A DNA stretch of 39,799 nt, taken from NCBI GenBank assembly GCA_949746255.1, contig CATKAP010000219.1:1-39799 (forward strand), given 5' to 3'. The notes under the pieces are model-generated. The model was not told the origin of the DNA. It saw only the letters and a program-made list of their open reading frames with translations, and searched no databases. Both the position numbers and the translations under genes were made by a program. This document shows positions 20,066-27,141 of the stretch, in pieces; the first letter of the stretch is position 1, and each line of letters opens with the position of its first letter. This DNA is from an uncultured bacterium. GTDB taxonomy: Bacteria > Bacillota > Clostridia > Christensenellales > Borkfalkiaceae.

Positions 20066-21117
20066 TGGTTTATGAAAAATACGGAACGGTTATAGTGGGC
20101 GCGGGACCTTCGGGTCTTGCCGCCGCGCTTACACTGCTTGAAAACGGTTACGATAACGTTTTGGCGGTTGAAAAAGCTGCTTTCCCGCGCAGCAAATGCT
20201 GCGCGGGATATATAACCGAAAAGACCAAAAAAGCGTACGGTGATTTCGGACTTGACGTAAGTGAGTGCGGGTATTCGCTGATAAAGGATTTCAACATAAT
20301 CCGCCGCGGAGAAAAACGGCTGGGGATCATAAATAAATTTTTGTATACAAACCGAAAAATAGACAGAACGGAGCTGGATTTCGGTTTTTTTAATCTCGCT
20401 TTGGAAAAGGGATTGAACGTGCGGCAGAATACACATATAATTTCGCACGATGTTAAAAACAATACTCTTGTTTTTTCGGACGGGCGCGGCGTAGAGTACG
20501 AAAATTTAATTTTTGCCGACGGAACTTCTGGTTTCGGTTGCAGATATCAGAAAAACAAAAGAAAAAATATCGCTATGCAACTCGTGTTTCCGAGCGGCGC
20601 GCCGGAAAGTATTGAAATTCATTTCGGAGTAACCAAACGCGGATACGCTTGGGTGAGTTCGTGCGGCGGCGTTACAAACGTCGGAATAACCGACGTTTTC
20701 AAGTGTAAAAAAGATTATAAATCCGTATTTGAAAACTTTCTAAAAGAACGCGGTTTTTCGACGGATACGCGGAATTTGAAATCTTCGTTTACGCCGATCG
20801 GCACAAGAAAACCTGTAATAAACAAAAATGTATTTTTTGTAGGCGACGCCGTAGGCGCATGCGACCCGCTGACTCTTTCTGGATTGCGGTACGGTTTGCA
20901 AAGCGGAAAAAAGTGCGCGCAGGCAATCGTTAAAAATAGCGGCGGAATTTACCGCCGCTATATATCCGGATTAAAATTCAGGTTCTTATTAATGAAAACT
21001 ATGCAAAAAATTTTTTATTTAAAGCCCGTTCAGTTTTTGGTGTTCAACGTATTCTGTAAATTTTTCGGCGGTTTCGTTTCGCGTGTGTTCAATAATTTTT
21101 TCGTCAATAAAAAGTAA
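20065..21117 (+). CDS. FAD-dependent oxidoreductase of the geranylgeranyl reductase family
   Basis: Flavoprotein of 350 aa, start coupled to the SDR stop by TAATG. A Rossmann GAGPSG (12-17) binds FAD, with Glu36 at the end of strand two. PRSKCCAG (41-48) matches the PxxKxCGG signature of geranylgeranyl reductase-like proteins. GDAVGACDP (260-268) is the second FAD-binding motif, followed by SGLRYGLQSG. The family reduces isoprenoid double bonds or performs related hydroxylase-type chemistry. The last 60 residues are rich in Phe and Leu with basic residues, which suggests membrane association. Together with the SDR it probably forms a two-step redox module on a lipophilic substrate. It converges on the amidase gene 18 nt away. 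Family assignment is firm; the substrate is unknown. Confidence 0.85.
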   Translation: MVYEKYGTVIVGAGPSGLAAALTLLENGYDNVLAVEKAAFPRSKCCAGYITEKTKKAYGDFGLDVSECGYSLIKDFNIIRRGEKRLGIINKFLYTNRKIDRTELDFGFFNLALEKGLNVRQNTHIISHDVKNNTLVFSDGRGVEYENLIFADGTSGFGCRYQKNKRKNIAMQLVFPSGAPESIEIHFGVTKRGYAWVSSCGGVTNVGITDVFKCKKDYKSVFENFLKERGFSTDTRNLKSSFTPIGTRKPVINKNVFFVGDAVGACDPLTLSGLRYGLQSGKKCAQAIVKNSGGIYRRYISGLKFRFLLMKTMQKIFYLKPVQFLVFNVFCKFFGGFVSRVFNNFFVNKK

Positions 21118-21124
21118 TTTATTG
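21105..21124. terminator. Possible weak hairpin between convergent genes
   Basis: CAATAAA pairs with TTTATTG around the flavoprotein stop codon. The stem is AT-only with no good U-tract on either strand. It is the only hairpin I see between these convergent genes, so termination here is doubtful. Confidence 0.25.
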
Positions 21125-21135
21125 CTGAAAAACGT

Positions 21136-21618
21136 TTATTTTCGTACGCCTAAAATATGTATACCGCGAGCCTGCGCGTAGTTGTAAGAAGAAAGAGGTT
21201 TATTGTAAACGTCGTAAGAGTGCGCGGCTACTAAAATTCTTCCGCGGTTAAATCCCACAACCACGGGCGAATGGTAAAAATCGCCCGTTTCTGTTCCTAA
21301 CTGAACTACATCGCCTATTTCCAGTTCGGAAAGGGGAACTTGTTTTGCAAAAGGTCCCGCGCCTTCGTTGTTTATTAAAAAATTATATAAATATTCCACG
21401 CCCGTCCAGGACGCCGTGCGGTCGTTTGCGGATTTGTAGAACCAACCGTATACGGGTGTAAAATTCATTACTCCGGCGCCCGCATATATGCATTGCGAAG
21501 CGAAGTTTGTACAGTCTCCTCCGATTTTGCTGAAATCATAAAAGGCGGGGTTTCTTTTATAAGCCCATTTCCTCGCATAGTTTACCGCTGCTTGGCGGTT
21601 ATATTCCAAAATTTCCAT
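21136..21618 (-). CDS. Amidase_6 domain protein (putative peptidoglycan or peptide amidase)
   Basis: About 160 aa from the chosen start. The family hallmark YNRQAAVNYARKWA is followed by RNPAFYDF and the catalytic-type GGDCTNFASQC, then a YAGAGVMN stretch. Later His and Asp residues (YHSPVVVG, AAHSYD) fit a papain-like NlpC/P60-related fold. The ORF track starts 36 codons upstream at a TTG without a ribosome site. I prefer the ATG at 21618 because the family begins here and a candidate promoter (21650-21678) overlaps the longer forms, but no clear Shine-Dalgarno precedes any option. No signal peptide is visible, so the protein may stay cytosolic or be a domain used in spore or wall contexts. 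Confidence 0.8.
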   Translation of the reverse strand: MEILEYNRQAAVNYARKWAYKRNPAFYDFSKIGGDCTNFASQCIYAGAGVMNFTPVYGWFYKSANDRTASWTGVEYLYNFLINNEGAGPFAKQVPLSELEIGDVVQLGTETGDFYHSPVVVGFNRGRILVAAHSYDVYNKPLSSYNYAQARGIHILGVRK

Positions 21619-21649
21619 AATATACGATATGCCGAAAGTTTTAAATATG

Positions 21650-21678
21650 TTTGTAAAATAAGTTTGCATAATTGTAAA
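21650..21678 (-). promoter_or_regulatory. Candidate promoter for the amidase gene
   Basis: On the minus strand TTTACA, a 17-bp spacer and TACAAA precede the preferred ATG by about 30 nt. The -10 box is a 4/6 match. If it is used, translation cannot start at the longer ORF-track options. Confidence 0.35.
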
Positions 21679-21688
21679 AAACTTTTTA

Positions 21689-21717
21689 TTGCTTTCGTTC
21701 TCCGTGATCGCTATAAT
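21689..21717 (+). promoter_or_regulatory. Promoter for the membrane protein/XRE unit
   Basis: TTGCTT, 17-bp spacer and a perfect TATAAT, 20 nt before the GTG start. It is divergent from the amidase promoter and shares the same short intergenic space. Confidence 0.65.
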
Positions 21718-21736
21718 TAAAGACAAGGAGGCGAGT

Positions 21737-22009
21737 GTGGATAAAATGATTAAAAAAGTAAACGTATTTTTGGTAACTCTTATGATAATAACTTTTGTTG
21801 CGGGCGCGGCGCACGTACTTGCGGAGTATGTTACTCTTTTAAAAGCAAACGCCGATATGGCGACAAGTTTCCCGCCATATGCGGCGGTTTTGTACGCAAT
21901 ACCTTATTCGTTGGTTTTGTTTGTGTTGGGCGTTATATCGGTTACGTTAAATTTGGTCAATAAATTTTGCAGGGAGAAGCTTAATGACGACGGGCGAAAA
22001 GATTTGTAA
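21737..22009 (+). CDS. Small two-TM membrane protein of unknown function
   Basis: 90 aa from GTG at 21737, chosen because AAGGAGG lies 5 nt upstream; the ORF-track start at 21689 falls in the promoter. Two hydrophobic segments are visible: roughly residues 8-28 and 51-75. A short loop between them carries an NADMATSFPPYA stretch, and the C-terminus is charged. The 3' end overlaps the XRE gene by 26 nt, so the two are co-translated and probably work together, for example with the membrane protein affecting the regulator. I do not recognise the family. Confidence 0.7.
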   Translation: MDKMIKKVNVFLVTLMIITFVAGAAHVLAEYVTLLKANADMATSFPPYAAVLYAIPYSLVLFVLGVISVTLNLVNKFCREKLNDDGRKDL

Positions 22010-22436
22010 ATTGAGAGAAAGCGCTTGTATGTCGCAGGATGAAATGGCGGAAAAGCTTGACGTATCGCGGCAGACTGTTTCCAATTGGGAAAACGATAAA
22101 AATAAAATAGATTTGGAAAAAGTCAAACTTATCTGTTCGATTTTTAAAATAAGTTTAGACGAACTCTGCTCCGATGAAGAAATAAAAACCGTTAAAACTT
22201 CCGAGAATACGGGACGCGGCAACAAACCTGTTATAATTTTTTCGTCGGTTATGCTTATAGTTTCTTTCGCCGTTTTAATTACGGCTTTGGTTTTTGCGTT
22301 TACGTCGGAAAAAAACGGGCAAATTTCCTCTGCGGTAACTTTGAGCGGAGTATTCGGCTGGATTTCGGTTGCCGTTATAAGTTTAGCGGTAGCGGCTGTC
22401 GCGTTGTTTATAATATTTAAGTCGCGCGGTAAATAA
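21984..22436 (+). CDS. XRE-family HTH regulator with two C-terminal TM segments
   Basis: 150 aa. An N-terminal HTH_3 domain spans residues about 5-60 (MSQDEMAEKLDVSRQTVSNWEN, with a consensus recognition helix). A linker of about 25 residues leads to two TM helices near residues 77-100 and 112-142. A GGGAG ribosome site lies before the ATG. Membrane-tethered XRE regulators of this layout are common in Clostridia, often paired with a membrane protein gene as here. The target promoter may be its own, at 21689. Whether it senses a membrane signal cannot be told from sequence. A terminator overlaps its stop codon. Confidence 0.85.
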   Translation: MTTGEKICKLRESACMSQDEMAEKLDVSRQTVSNWENDKNKIDLEKVKLICSIFKISLDELCSDEEIKTVKTSENTGRGNKPVIIFSSVMLIVSFAVLITALVFAFTSEKNGQISSAVTLSGVFGWISVAVISLAVAAVALFIIFKSRGK

Positions 22437-22452
22437 ACCGCGTTAAATTTTT
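22424..22452 (+). terminator. Intrinsic terminator overlapping the XRE stop codon
   Basis: CGCGGT pairs with ACCGCG around a 6-nt loop that contains the TAA stop, with one G-U pair at the base. The tail TTAAATTTTT follows. It separates the XRE unit from the feo operon. Confidence 0.6.
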
Positions 22453-22461
22453 ATGAAAAAT

Positions 22462-22477
22462 ATTAACTTAGGTTAAT
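22462..22477. promoter_or_regulatory. Feo operator 1 (ATTAAC-TTAG-GTTAAT)
   Basis: A 16-bp palindrome located 8 bp upstream of the feo -35 box. The core TTAAC-N4-GTTAA occurs again at 22530 and 22796. Position and symmetry fit an iron- or manganese-sensing DtxR/MntR/IdeR-type repressor site; the regulator gene is not in the window. Confidence 0.7.
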
Positions 22478-22485
22478 TATTTTTG

Positions 22486-22514
22486 TTGACAACCAAATTT
22501 TTACAGCGTATAAT
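22486..22514 (+). promoter_or_regulatory. Consensus feo promoter
   Basis: Perfect TTGACA, 17-bp spacer, perfect TATAAT, 33 nt before feoA. Operator palindromes flank it on both sides, so a bound repressor pair could block both polymerase binding and escape. Confidence 0.88.
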
Positions 22515-22529
22515 GCTTAATGAAATAAG

Positions 22530-22543
22530 TTAACCGAGGTTAA
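22530..22543. promoter_or_regulatory. Feo operator 2 (TTAAC-CGAG-GTTAA), overlapping the ribosome site
   Basis: Second copy of the palindrome, about 16 bp downstream of the -10 box. Its GAGG centre is also the only Shine-Dalgarno-like sequence for feoA, 8 nt before the ATG, so operator and ribosome site are the same bases. Confidence 0.7.
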
Positions 22544-22547
22544 TATT

Positions 22548-22760
22548 ATGCCTATTACAATCGCGCCCTGCGGGGCGGAACTTACCGTTCGCAGAGTGGG
22601 GACGGAAGCGCAAGTTAAAAAACGCTTACATGAAATGGGTATCGTCGAAGGCGGTAAAATTACGGTGATTTCTTCCGATAGCGGAAGTGTTGTGGTCAGC
22701 GTAAAGGAGTGCAGGCTTTGCCTTGACGGAAATACCGCGCGAAAGATTTTGGTGGCGTAA
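22548..22760 (+). CDS. feoA: FeoA-domain protein (first copy)
   Basis: 70 aa, SH3-like FeoA fold. The family pattern is seen in VKKRLHEMGIVEGGKITVI and in the C-terminal strand region where canonical FeoA has RGYELSLR. Here that region reads VKECRLCLDG, with two cysteines not usual for FeoA. FeoA proteins act with the FeoB GTPase in ferrous iron uptake at the inner membrane. It is the first gene of feoA-feoA-feoB-FeoB-associated protein, transcribed from the palindrome-flanked promoter. It is more diverged than the second copy, so it may have a distinct partner or regulatory role. Confidence 0.85.
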   Translation: MPITIAPCGAELTVRRVGTEAQVKKRLHEMGIVEGGKITVISSDSGSVVVSVKECRLCLDGNTARKILVA

Positions 22761-22795
22761 TTTTCGGATTACGTCAAAAAATTTTATTAAAAAAC

Positions 22796-22809
22796 TTAAC
22801 TATAGTTAA
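22796..22809. promoter_or_regulatory. Feo operator 3 (TTAAC-TATA-GTTAA)
   Basis: Third copy of the same palindrome, in the feoA-feoA gap and 27 nt before the second feoA. I see only a poor promoter candidate nearby (TTATTA, 17 bp, TAATAT), so it may control an internal promoter or act as a roadblock. Confidence 0.65.
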
Positions 22810-22836
22810 TATTTAAAATAATACAAGGAGTTTTAT

Positions 22837-23064
22837 ATGATTAAATTATTGAGCGATTTTTCAATCGGTGAGAGCGGAAAAATCAAAACCGTTACAGGCG
22901 AAGGTAAAATCCGCAGAAGGCTTTTAGATATGGGCGTAACTCCGGGCGCGGAATTGATTATGAAAAAGAAAGCGCCGCTTGGCGATCCTGTAGAAATAAC
23001 TATTAGAGGATACGAGCTTACGCTGAGAAAGTCTGAAGCGGCTTGCGTGGCGGTAGAACTTTAA
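22837..23064 (+). CDS. feoA: FeoA-domain protein (second copy)
   Basis: 75 aa and a canonical FeoA. KIRRRLLDMGVTPGAEL is followed by APLGDPVEITIRGYELTLRKSE, the family's best-conserved block. AAGGAG 6 nt upstream fixes the ATG. It lies 53 nt before feoB and is the copy most likely to partner the FeoB channel. The third operator palindrome precedes it. Confidence 0.92.
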   Translation: MIKLLSDFSIGESGKIKTVTGEGKIRRRLLDMGVTPGAELIMKKKAPLGDPVEITIRGYELTLRKSEAACVAVEL

Positions 23065-23117
23065 GTTTATATGCCGCGCAACGCGGAATAAAAATTAATA
23101 TTCGTTAAGGAGTTATT

Positions 23118-25442
23118 ATGAAAACATTTGCATTGGCGGGGAATCCGAATTGCGGAAAAACTACGCTTTTTAACGCGTTGACGGGAGCGACGGCGCACGT
23201 AGGCAATTGGCCCGGGGTTACTGTGGATAAACGCGAAGGCGTTTATAAAAACGGTTCGGTTAAAATATCGGTGGTGGATTTACCCGGCATCTATTCGCTT
23301 TCCCCTTATACGCCGGAAGAAGTTATCGCCCGAAATTTTATTTTGGACGAATGCCCCGACGGAATTATTAATATAGTGGACGCAACAAATTTAGAGAGAA
23401 ATTTGTATTTAACTACTCAATTGCTTGAAATCGACGTGCCTGTGATTGTTGCGCTTAATATGATGGACGAAGTGGAAAAATCGGGAGATAAAATCAACGT
23501 GAAAAGTTTGGAAAACGCGTTGGGCGTTCCTGTTGTCCCGATATCGGCGCTGAAAGGCTCGGGGATAAGACAATTGATGGAACGTGCGGCGGCAATGTCT
23601 TCGGAGCGTAAAGGCGTTACCGTTCTCGAAAAAGCGCTTTCGGCGCAGATTGAAACGGCTTGCGCATATTACAGGGAAGAAAAAACCGCCTCTCCGTTGT
23701 TTCATGCCGTAAAGCTGTTGGAGGGCGATGAGATCGAACTCGAAAGAAAGGGCGCCGCAGAAACTTTTAAAAAAGCTTCGGGCGGCGAGGATTTAGAAGC
23801 GGTTATAGCGGACGAAAGATATAAATACATATCTTCTGAGGTGAGTTCGATTAAAATAAAGGCGAAGAGAGAAACCATGACCCGTTCAGACAAAATAGAC
23901 AAAGTGCTTACGCACAAAATCTGGGCTATTCCTTTATTTATAGTCGTTCTGTTTTTTATCTTCCATCTGACTTTTTCGGAAAATCTTTTTTATCTGAACG
24001 GATTTACCAACGAACAGGCGTGGATGCCCTCGCTCGTTGATCTGGGGCTTGCTGCCGAAGAGGAAGGAGAGGTAATATATAACAACTTCGGCGTTGAGCT
24101 GCTTGCCGTACTGTACGACGGTGCAGTTTATTCTCCGGGCGTAATTTTGACTAATTTCCTTAATCTGTTTCTTAACCATATTTCGGACGGAGTCGTATCG
24201 CTTATGGAAAGCGGCGGCGCGGCGGAGTGGTCCGCCGGACTTGTGGGCGACGGTATACTCGGCGGCATATTTGCCGTCTTGGGGTTTCTTCCTCAAATAC
24301 TCGTGCTGTTTATGTTTTTTTCAGTTATGGAAGATTCGGGATATATGGCGCGTGTCGCTTTCGTGCTCGACAGAATATTCCGCCGTTTCGGTCTTTCGGG
24401 CAGAGCTTTTATGCCCATGATAATGGGCTTCGGTTGTTCCGTTCCCGCGGCAATCAATACCAGAACTCTTGCAGACGAAAAAGAAAGAACGGCAACCATA
24501 AGAGTCATTCCTTTCTTCTCGTGCGGGGCAAAATTACCGATACTTACGGCTTGCGGCGGCGCGCTCTGCGCAATGGCGGGTATGACTAACGTAGACGTTA
24601 TTACCATGGGTATGTATCTTCTTGGAATAATTTCCGCTATAGTTTGCGTACTGTTAATGCGTAACACAACGTTAAAGGGTGAAACTCCTCCGTTCATTAT
24701 GGAGCTTCCCGTGTACCGTTTCCCCAAATTCAAAAATTTGATGCTTCACCTGTGGGATAAGACTAAACATTTCGTTAAAAAGGCTTTTACCATTATTTTT
24801 GCTTCTACTGTTATAATCTGGCTGTTCTCGCATATTAGCTGGAACTGGCAGTATGTTGCAGACGAGGAAATGAATAAATCGGTTTTGGCTTCTTTGGGAA
24901 TGTTGGTTCAACCTATATTTACGCCTATCGGGTTCGGCGCCCAGCTGGGAGAATACGGATGGGTATTCGCGGTTGCGGCAATTACGGGTCTGGTTGCCAA
25001 AGAAAACGTTATTGCTACGTTTGCAACTCTTGCCGCCTGCATATCTTCTATGGGCGCACATGTGGGAAATATTAATATTCCCGACGCCATAGCCGGAATA
25101 GAGGGCATAGAAGAGGTTGCGGCAATGGTGTCGGCAACGGGAATTTCGGGAGCGGGAATAATAGCTTTTATAGCTTTCAATATGACTACGATTCCTTGCT
25201 TTGCGGCATGCGCTACAGCCAAAGCCGAACTTGCAAAAGGTAAATTCAAATGGACGCTTTTGTTCTGGCTTGCTTCAAGCTACGTAATAAGCGCTATGGT
25301 TTATACTGTCGGAGAATGGTGGTGGACGCTGTTTATTTGGTTAGCTGTAATCGGTGCGACTGTTACCTTGATTGTGTTGAAAAATAAAGGCGTTTTAGAC
25401 ATAACGGCGTTGTTTAAGCGTAAACATAACAAGGAGGATTAA
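23118..25442 (+). CDS. feoB: Ferrous iron transporter FeoB
   Basis: GTP-driven Fe(II) importer of 774 aa in the cytoplasmic membrane. The N-terminal G domain is complete: G1 GNPNCGKT (8-15), the G2 region GNWPGVTV, G3 DLPG (54-57), G4 NMMD (114-117), and a G5-like PISALKGSG. A helical GDI-like domain follows, then a polytopic permease with both conserved Gate motifs (EDSGYMARVAF with GFGCSVPA, and the later GLVAKENVI block). The conserved permease cysteines in GCSVPA and SCGAKLP are present. Length is usual for clostridial FeoB. AAGGAG sets the start. The stop overlaps the ribosome region of the next gene. Confidence 0.97.
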   Translation: MKTFALAGNPNCGKTTLFNALTGATAHVGNWPGVTVDKREGVYKNGSVKISVVDLPGIYSLSPYTPEEVIARNFILDECPDGIINIVDATNLERNLYLTTQLLEIDVPVIVALNMMDEVEKSGDKINVKSLENALGVPVVPISALKGSGIRQLMERAAAMSSERKGVTVLEKALSAQIETACAYYREEKTASPLFHAVKLLEGDEIELERKGAAETFKKASGGEDLEAVIADERYKYISSEVSSIKIKAKRETMTRSDKIDKVLTHKIWAIPLFIVVLFFIFHLTFSENLFYLNGFTNEQAWMPSLVDLGLAAEEEGEVIYNNFGVELLAVLYDGAVYSPGVILTNFLNLFLNHISDGVVSLMESGGAAEWSAGLVGDGILGGIFAVLGFLPQILVLFMFFSVMEDSGYMARVAFVLDRIFRRFGLSGRAFMPMIMGFGCSVPAAINTRTLADEKERTATIRVIPFFSCGAKLPILTACGGALCAMAGMTNVDVITMGMYLLGIISAIVCVLLMRNTTLKGETPPFIMELPVYRFPKFKNLMLHLWDKTKHFVKKAFTIIFASTVIIWLFSHISWNWQYVADEEMNKSVLASLGMLVQPIFTPIGFGAQLGEYGWVFAVAAITGLVAKENVIATFATLAACISSMGAHVGNINIPDAIAGIEGIEEVAAMVSATGISGAGIIAFIAFNMTTIPCFAACATAKAELAKGKFKWTLLFWLASSYVISAMVYTVGEWWWTLFIWLAVIGATVTLIVLKNKGVLDITALFKRKHNKED

Positions 25443-25443
25443 T

Positions 25444-25632
25444 GTGAATACGGTGGATATAATTGTTTTGGCGATAGTTTCGTTTGCCGTTATCGGCGCT
25501 GTCGCGGCGATAATAGTAAATAAAATAAAGTCTGAAAAAAGCGGCGGCTGTAACTGCGGTTGCGAAGGTTGTTCGTTTGCGGGTAAATGTAATTCTGTAA
25601 AGGCTGAAAAAACCGAAGAAAACAAACTGTAA
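25444..25632 (+). CDS. FeoB-associated Cys-rich membrane protein
   Basis: 62 aa with one N-terminal TM helix (residues 4-27), a basic KIKSEKSGG hinge and a five-cysteine cluster (CNCGCEGCSFAGKC), typical of the FeoB-associated family found directly after feoB in Firmicutes. It may bind iron or shape the FeoB complex. AAGGAGG ends 6 nt before GTG 25444, which opens this frame. The ATG two bases earlier is in another frame and runs at once into TGA (ATGTGA), so the GTG must be used. Confidence 0.9.
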   Translation: MNTVDIIVLAIVSFAVIGAVAAIIVNKIKSEKSGGCNCGCEGCSFAGKCNSVKAEKTEENKL

Positions 25633-25649
25633 AATTAAATTTTAAAATT

Positions 25650-25687
25650 GATAAGTCCGTCCGCCGATCAAAAAGGACGGACTTATC
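25650..25687. terminator. Strong hairpin after the feo operon
   Basis: A perfect 13-bp stem (GATAAGTCCGTCC with its complement) and a 12-nt loop. The plus-strand tail is not T-rich (ATATTGTAAA) although the stem is very stable. It probably ends feo transcription. Confidence 0.65.
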
Positions 25688-25728
25688 ATATTGTAAAAAA
25701 AAACTAAATTTTATATTAGGCTAACAAA

Positions 25729-25750
25729 AAATTTACTTGCATGTAAATTT
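25729..25750. other. Inverted repeat upstream of the aminotransferase promoter
   Basis: AAATTTAC and GTAAATTT flank TTGCAT, ending 11 bp before the -35 box. The placement and symmetry suit a regulator binding site. There is no U-tract, so a terminator is less likely. Confidence 0.4.
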
Positions 25751-25761
25751 ATTCCAAACAA

Positions 25762-25790
25762 TTGCAAAAATTCGGGCTATAATATATAAT
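25762..25790 (+). promoter_or_regulatory. Promoter for the aminotransferase
   Basis: TTGCAA, 17-bp spacer, TATAAT, 32 nt before the preferred GTG start. A second TATAAT at 25778 lacks a matching -35 box. Confidence 0.65.
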
Positions 25791-25822
25791 TATGCTCGAA
25801 CAAAAGTTAAATGGAGGCAATT

Positions 25823-27025
25823 GTGTTTCAGGTTTCCGAAAGAATAAAGGCGATAGCGCCTTCTATGACTCTTGCCATTTCGGCAAAGGCAAACGAATTG
25901 AAAGCTGCGGGAGAACATGTTATAAATTTCGGCGTTGGAGAACCCGATTTTAACACTCCGGAACATATTTGCGTAGCGGCAAAAGAGGCGTTGGACAAAG
26001 GATATACAAAATACGTTGCGGCGGCGGGGCTTCCGGCGTTAAAAAAAGCCATTGTTAAAAAGCTGAAAAAAGACAATAATCTTGACTATGAAGCTTCTCA
26101 GATAATTGTTTCCAACGGCGCCAAACATTCCATTTTCAACGCTATTTTCGCCGTAATCAATCCGGGCGACGAAGTGCTTATTCCAAAACCTTATTGGTTA
26201 ACATATCCGGAAGTTGTTAAAAGTTGCGGCGGAATTCCGGAATATATATACGCAACGCCCCGTCACGGTTATAAAATAACGGCGGCTCAGGTCAAGGCGG
26301 CTATACGCCCTCAGACCAAAATGCTTATTTTTACAAGCCCCAACAATCCCACGGGAGCGGTCTATACGGAAGACGAAATCCGCGCGATAGCCGAAGTTTG
26401 CGTTAAGCACAATATAGTTGTGCTTTCCGACGAGATTTACGAAAAACTTATTTACGGCGGCGAAACGCATTTTTCCATAGCGCAGTGTTCGCCCGAAATG
26501 AAGGATTTGACTATTGTTGTAAACGGCGTTTCCAAAAGTTACGCCATGACGGGTTGGCGTTTGGGTTACCTTGCGTGTCCCGAACATCTTGCAAAAGCTA
26601 TTTCTTCTTTTCAGAGCCATTCCACTTCCAACGTAAATACAATGACTCAGTACGCCGCCGTCGCCGCGTTGGAAGGCGATGTTAAACCTATGAACGAAAT
26701 GATAGAAGCGTTCGGAAGGCGCAGAAATATTATGCTTGAAAAACTTGACGGCATGAAAGCTTTGGGATTGGATTACGTTAAACCGGACGGAGCTTTCTAC
26801 GTTATGTTGTTGTGCGACAAATTATACGGCAAGCGGTATAAGGGTGTTAAAATTCGCGGAAGCATGGATATTGCGGATATGTTGCTTACTCATAAAAAAG
26901 TAGCGTTAACTCCGGGCGTTTGTTTCGGCGACGACGACGCAGTGCGATTGTCTTACGCTCTTTCCGCAAAAGATATGTTGGAGGGGCTGGAAAAGATAGC
27001 GGAATTTGCGAGTGAAGTCGAATAA
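25823..27025 (+). CDS. Class I/II PLP aminotransferase, aspartate-aminotransferase type (Ib)
   Basis: Transfers amino groups between amino acids, typically aspartate or aromatic substrates, and 2-oxoglutarate. GTG 25823 is preferred: TGGAGG ends 5 nt upstream, the protein then begins as family members do (SERIKAIAPSMTLAISAKA), and the ORF-track ATG at 25811 is part of that ribosome site. From this start the protein is 400 aa. Visible motifs are FGVGEPDFNTP, the SPNNPTGAVY substrate/PLP loop, SDEIYEKL with the PLP-ring Asp and Tyr, the Schiff-base Lys near residue 238 in SKSYAMTGWRLGY, and a C-terminal RLSYA Arg. It stands alone after its own promoter. Precise substrate is uncertain; threonine synthase nearby makes an amino-acid role natural. 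Confidence 0.9.
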   Translation: MFQVSERIKAIAPSMTLAISAKANELKAAGEHVINFGVGEPDFNTPEHICVAAKEALDKGYTKYVAAAGLPALKKAIVKKLKKDNNLDYEASQIIVSNGAKHSIFNAIFAVINPGDEVLIPKPYWLTYPEVVKSCGGIPEYIYATPRHGYKITAAQVKAAIRPQTKMLIFTSPNNPTGAVYTEDEIRAIAEVCVKHNIVVLSDEIYEKLIYGGETHFSIAQCSPEMKDLTIVVNGVSKSYAMTGWRLGYLACPEHLAKAISSFQSHSTSNVNTMTQYAAVAALEGDVKPMNEMIEAFGRRRNIMLEKLDGMKALGLDYVKPDGAFYVMLLCDKLYGKRYKGVKIRGSMDIADMLLTHKKVALTPGVCFGDDDAVRLSYALSAKDMLEGLEKIAEFASEVE

Positions 27026-27070
27026 AAAATGAATTTTTAAAGAAAATTAAAAAGAATTTTGAAAAAGGTA

Positions 27071-27099
27071 TTGAAATTCGCCGCAATTATTGATAGAAT
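27071..27099 (+). promoter_or_regulatory. Promoter for the P-loop protein gene
   Basis: TTGAAA, 17-bp spacer, TAGAAT. The same hexamers and spacing recur at 36240. Confidence 0.65.
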
Positions 27100-27108
27100 A
27101 TAAGTAAC

Positions 27109-27127
27109 GATAAGTATAAATCTTATC
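27109..27127. other. Short inverted repeat in the P-loop gene leader
   Basis: GATAAG and CTTATC flank 7 nt, beginning about 10 nt after the promoter -10 box and ending just before the ribosome site. It could be an operator or a small leader hairpin. Confidence 0.3.
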
Positions 27128-27141
27128 ATGGAGGATTTTCA

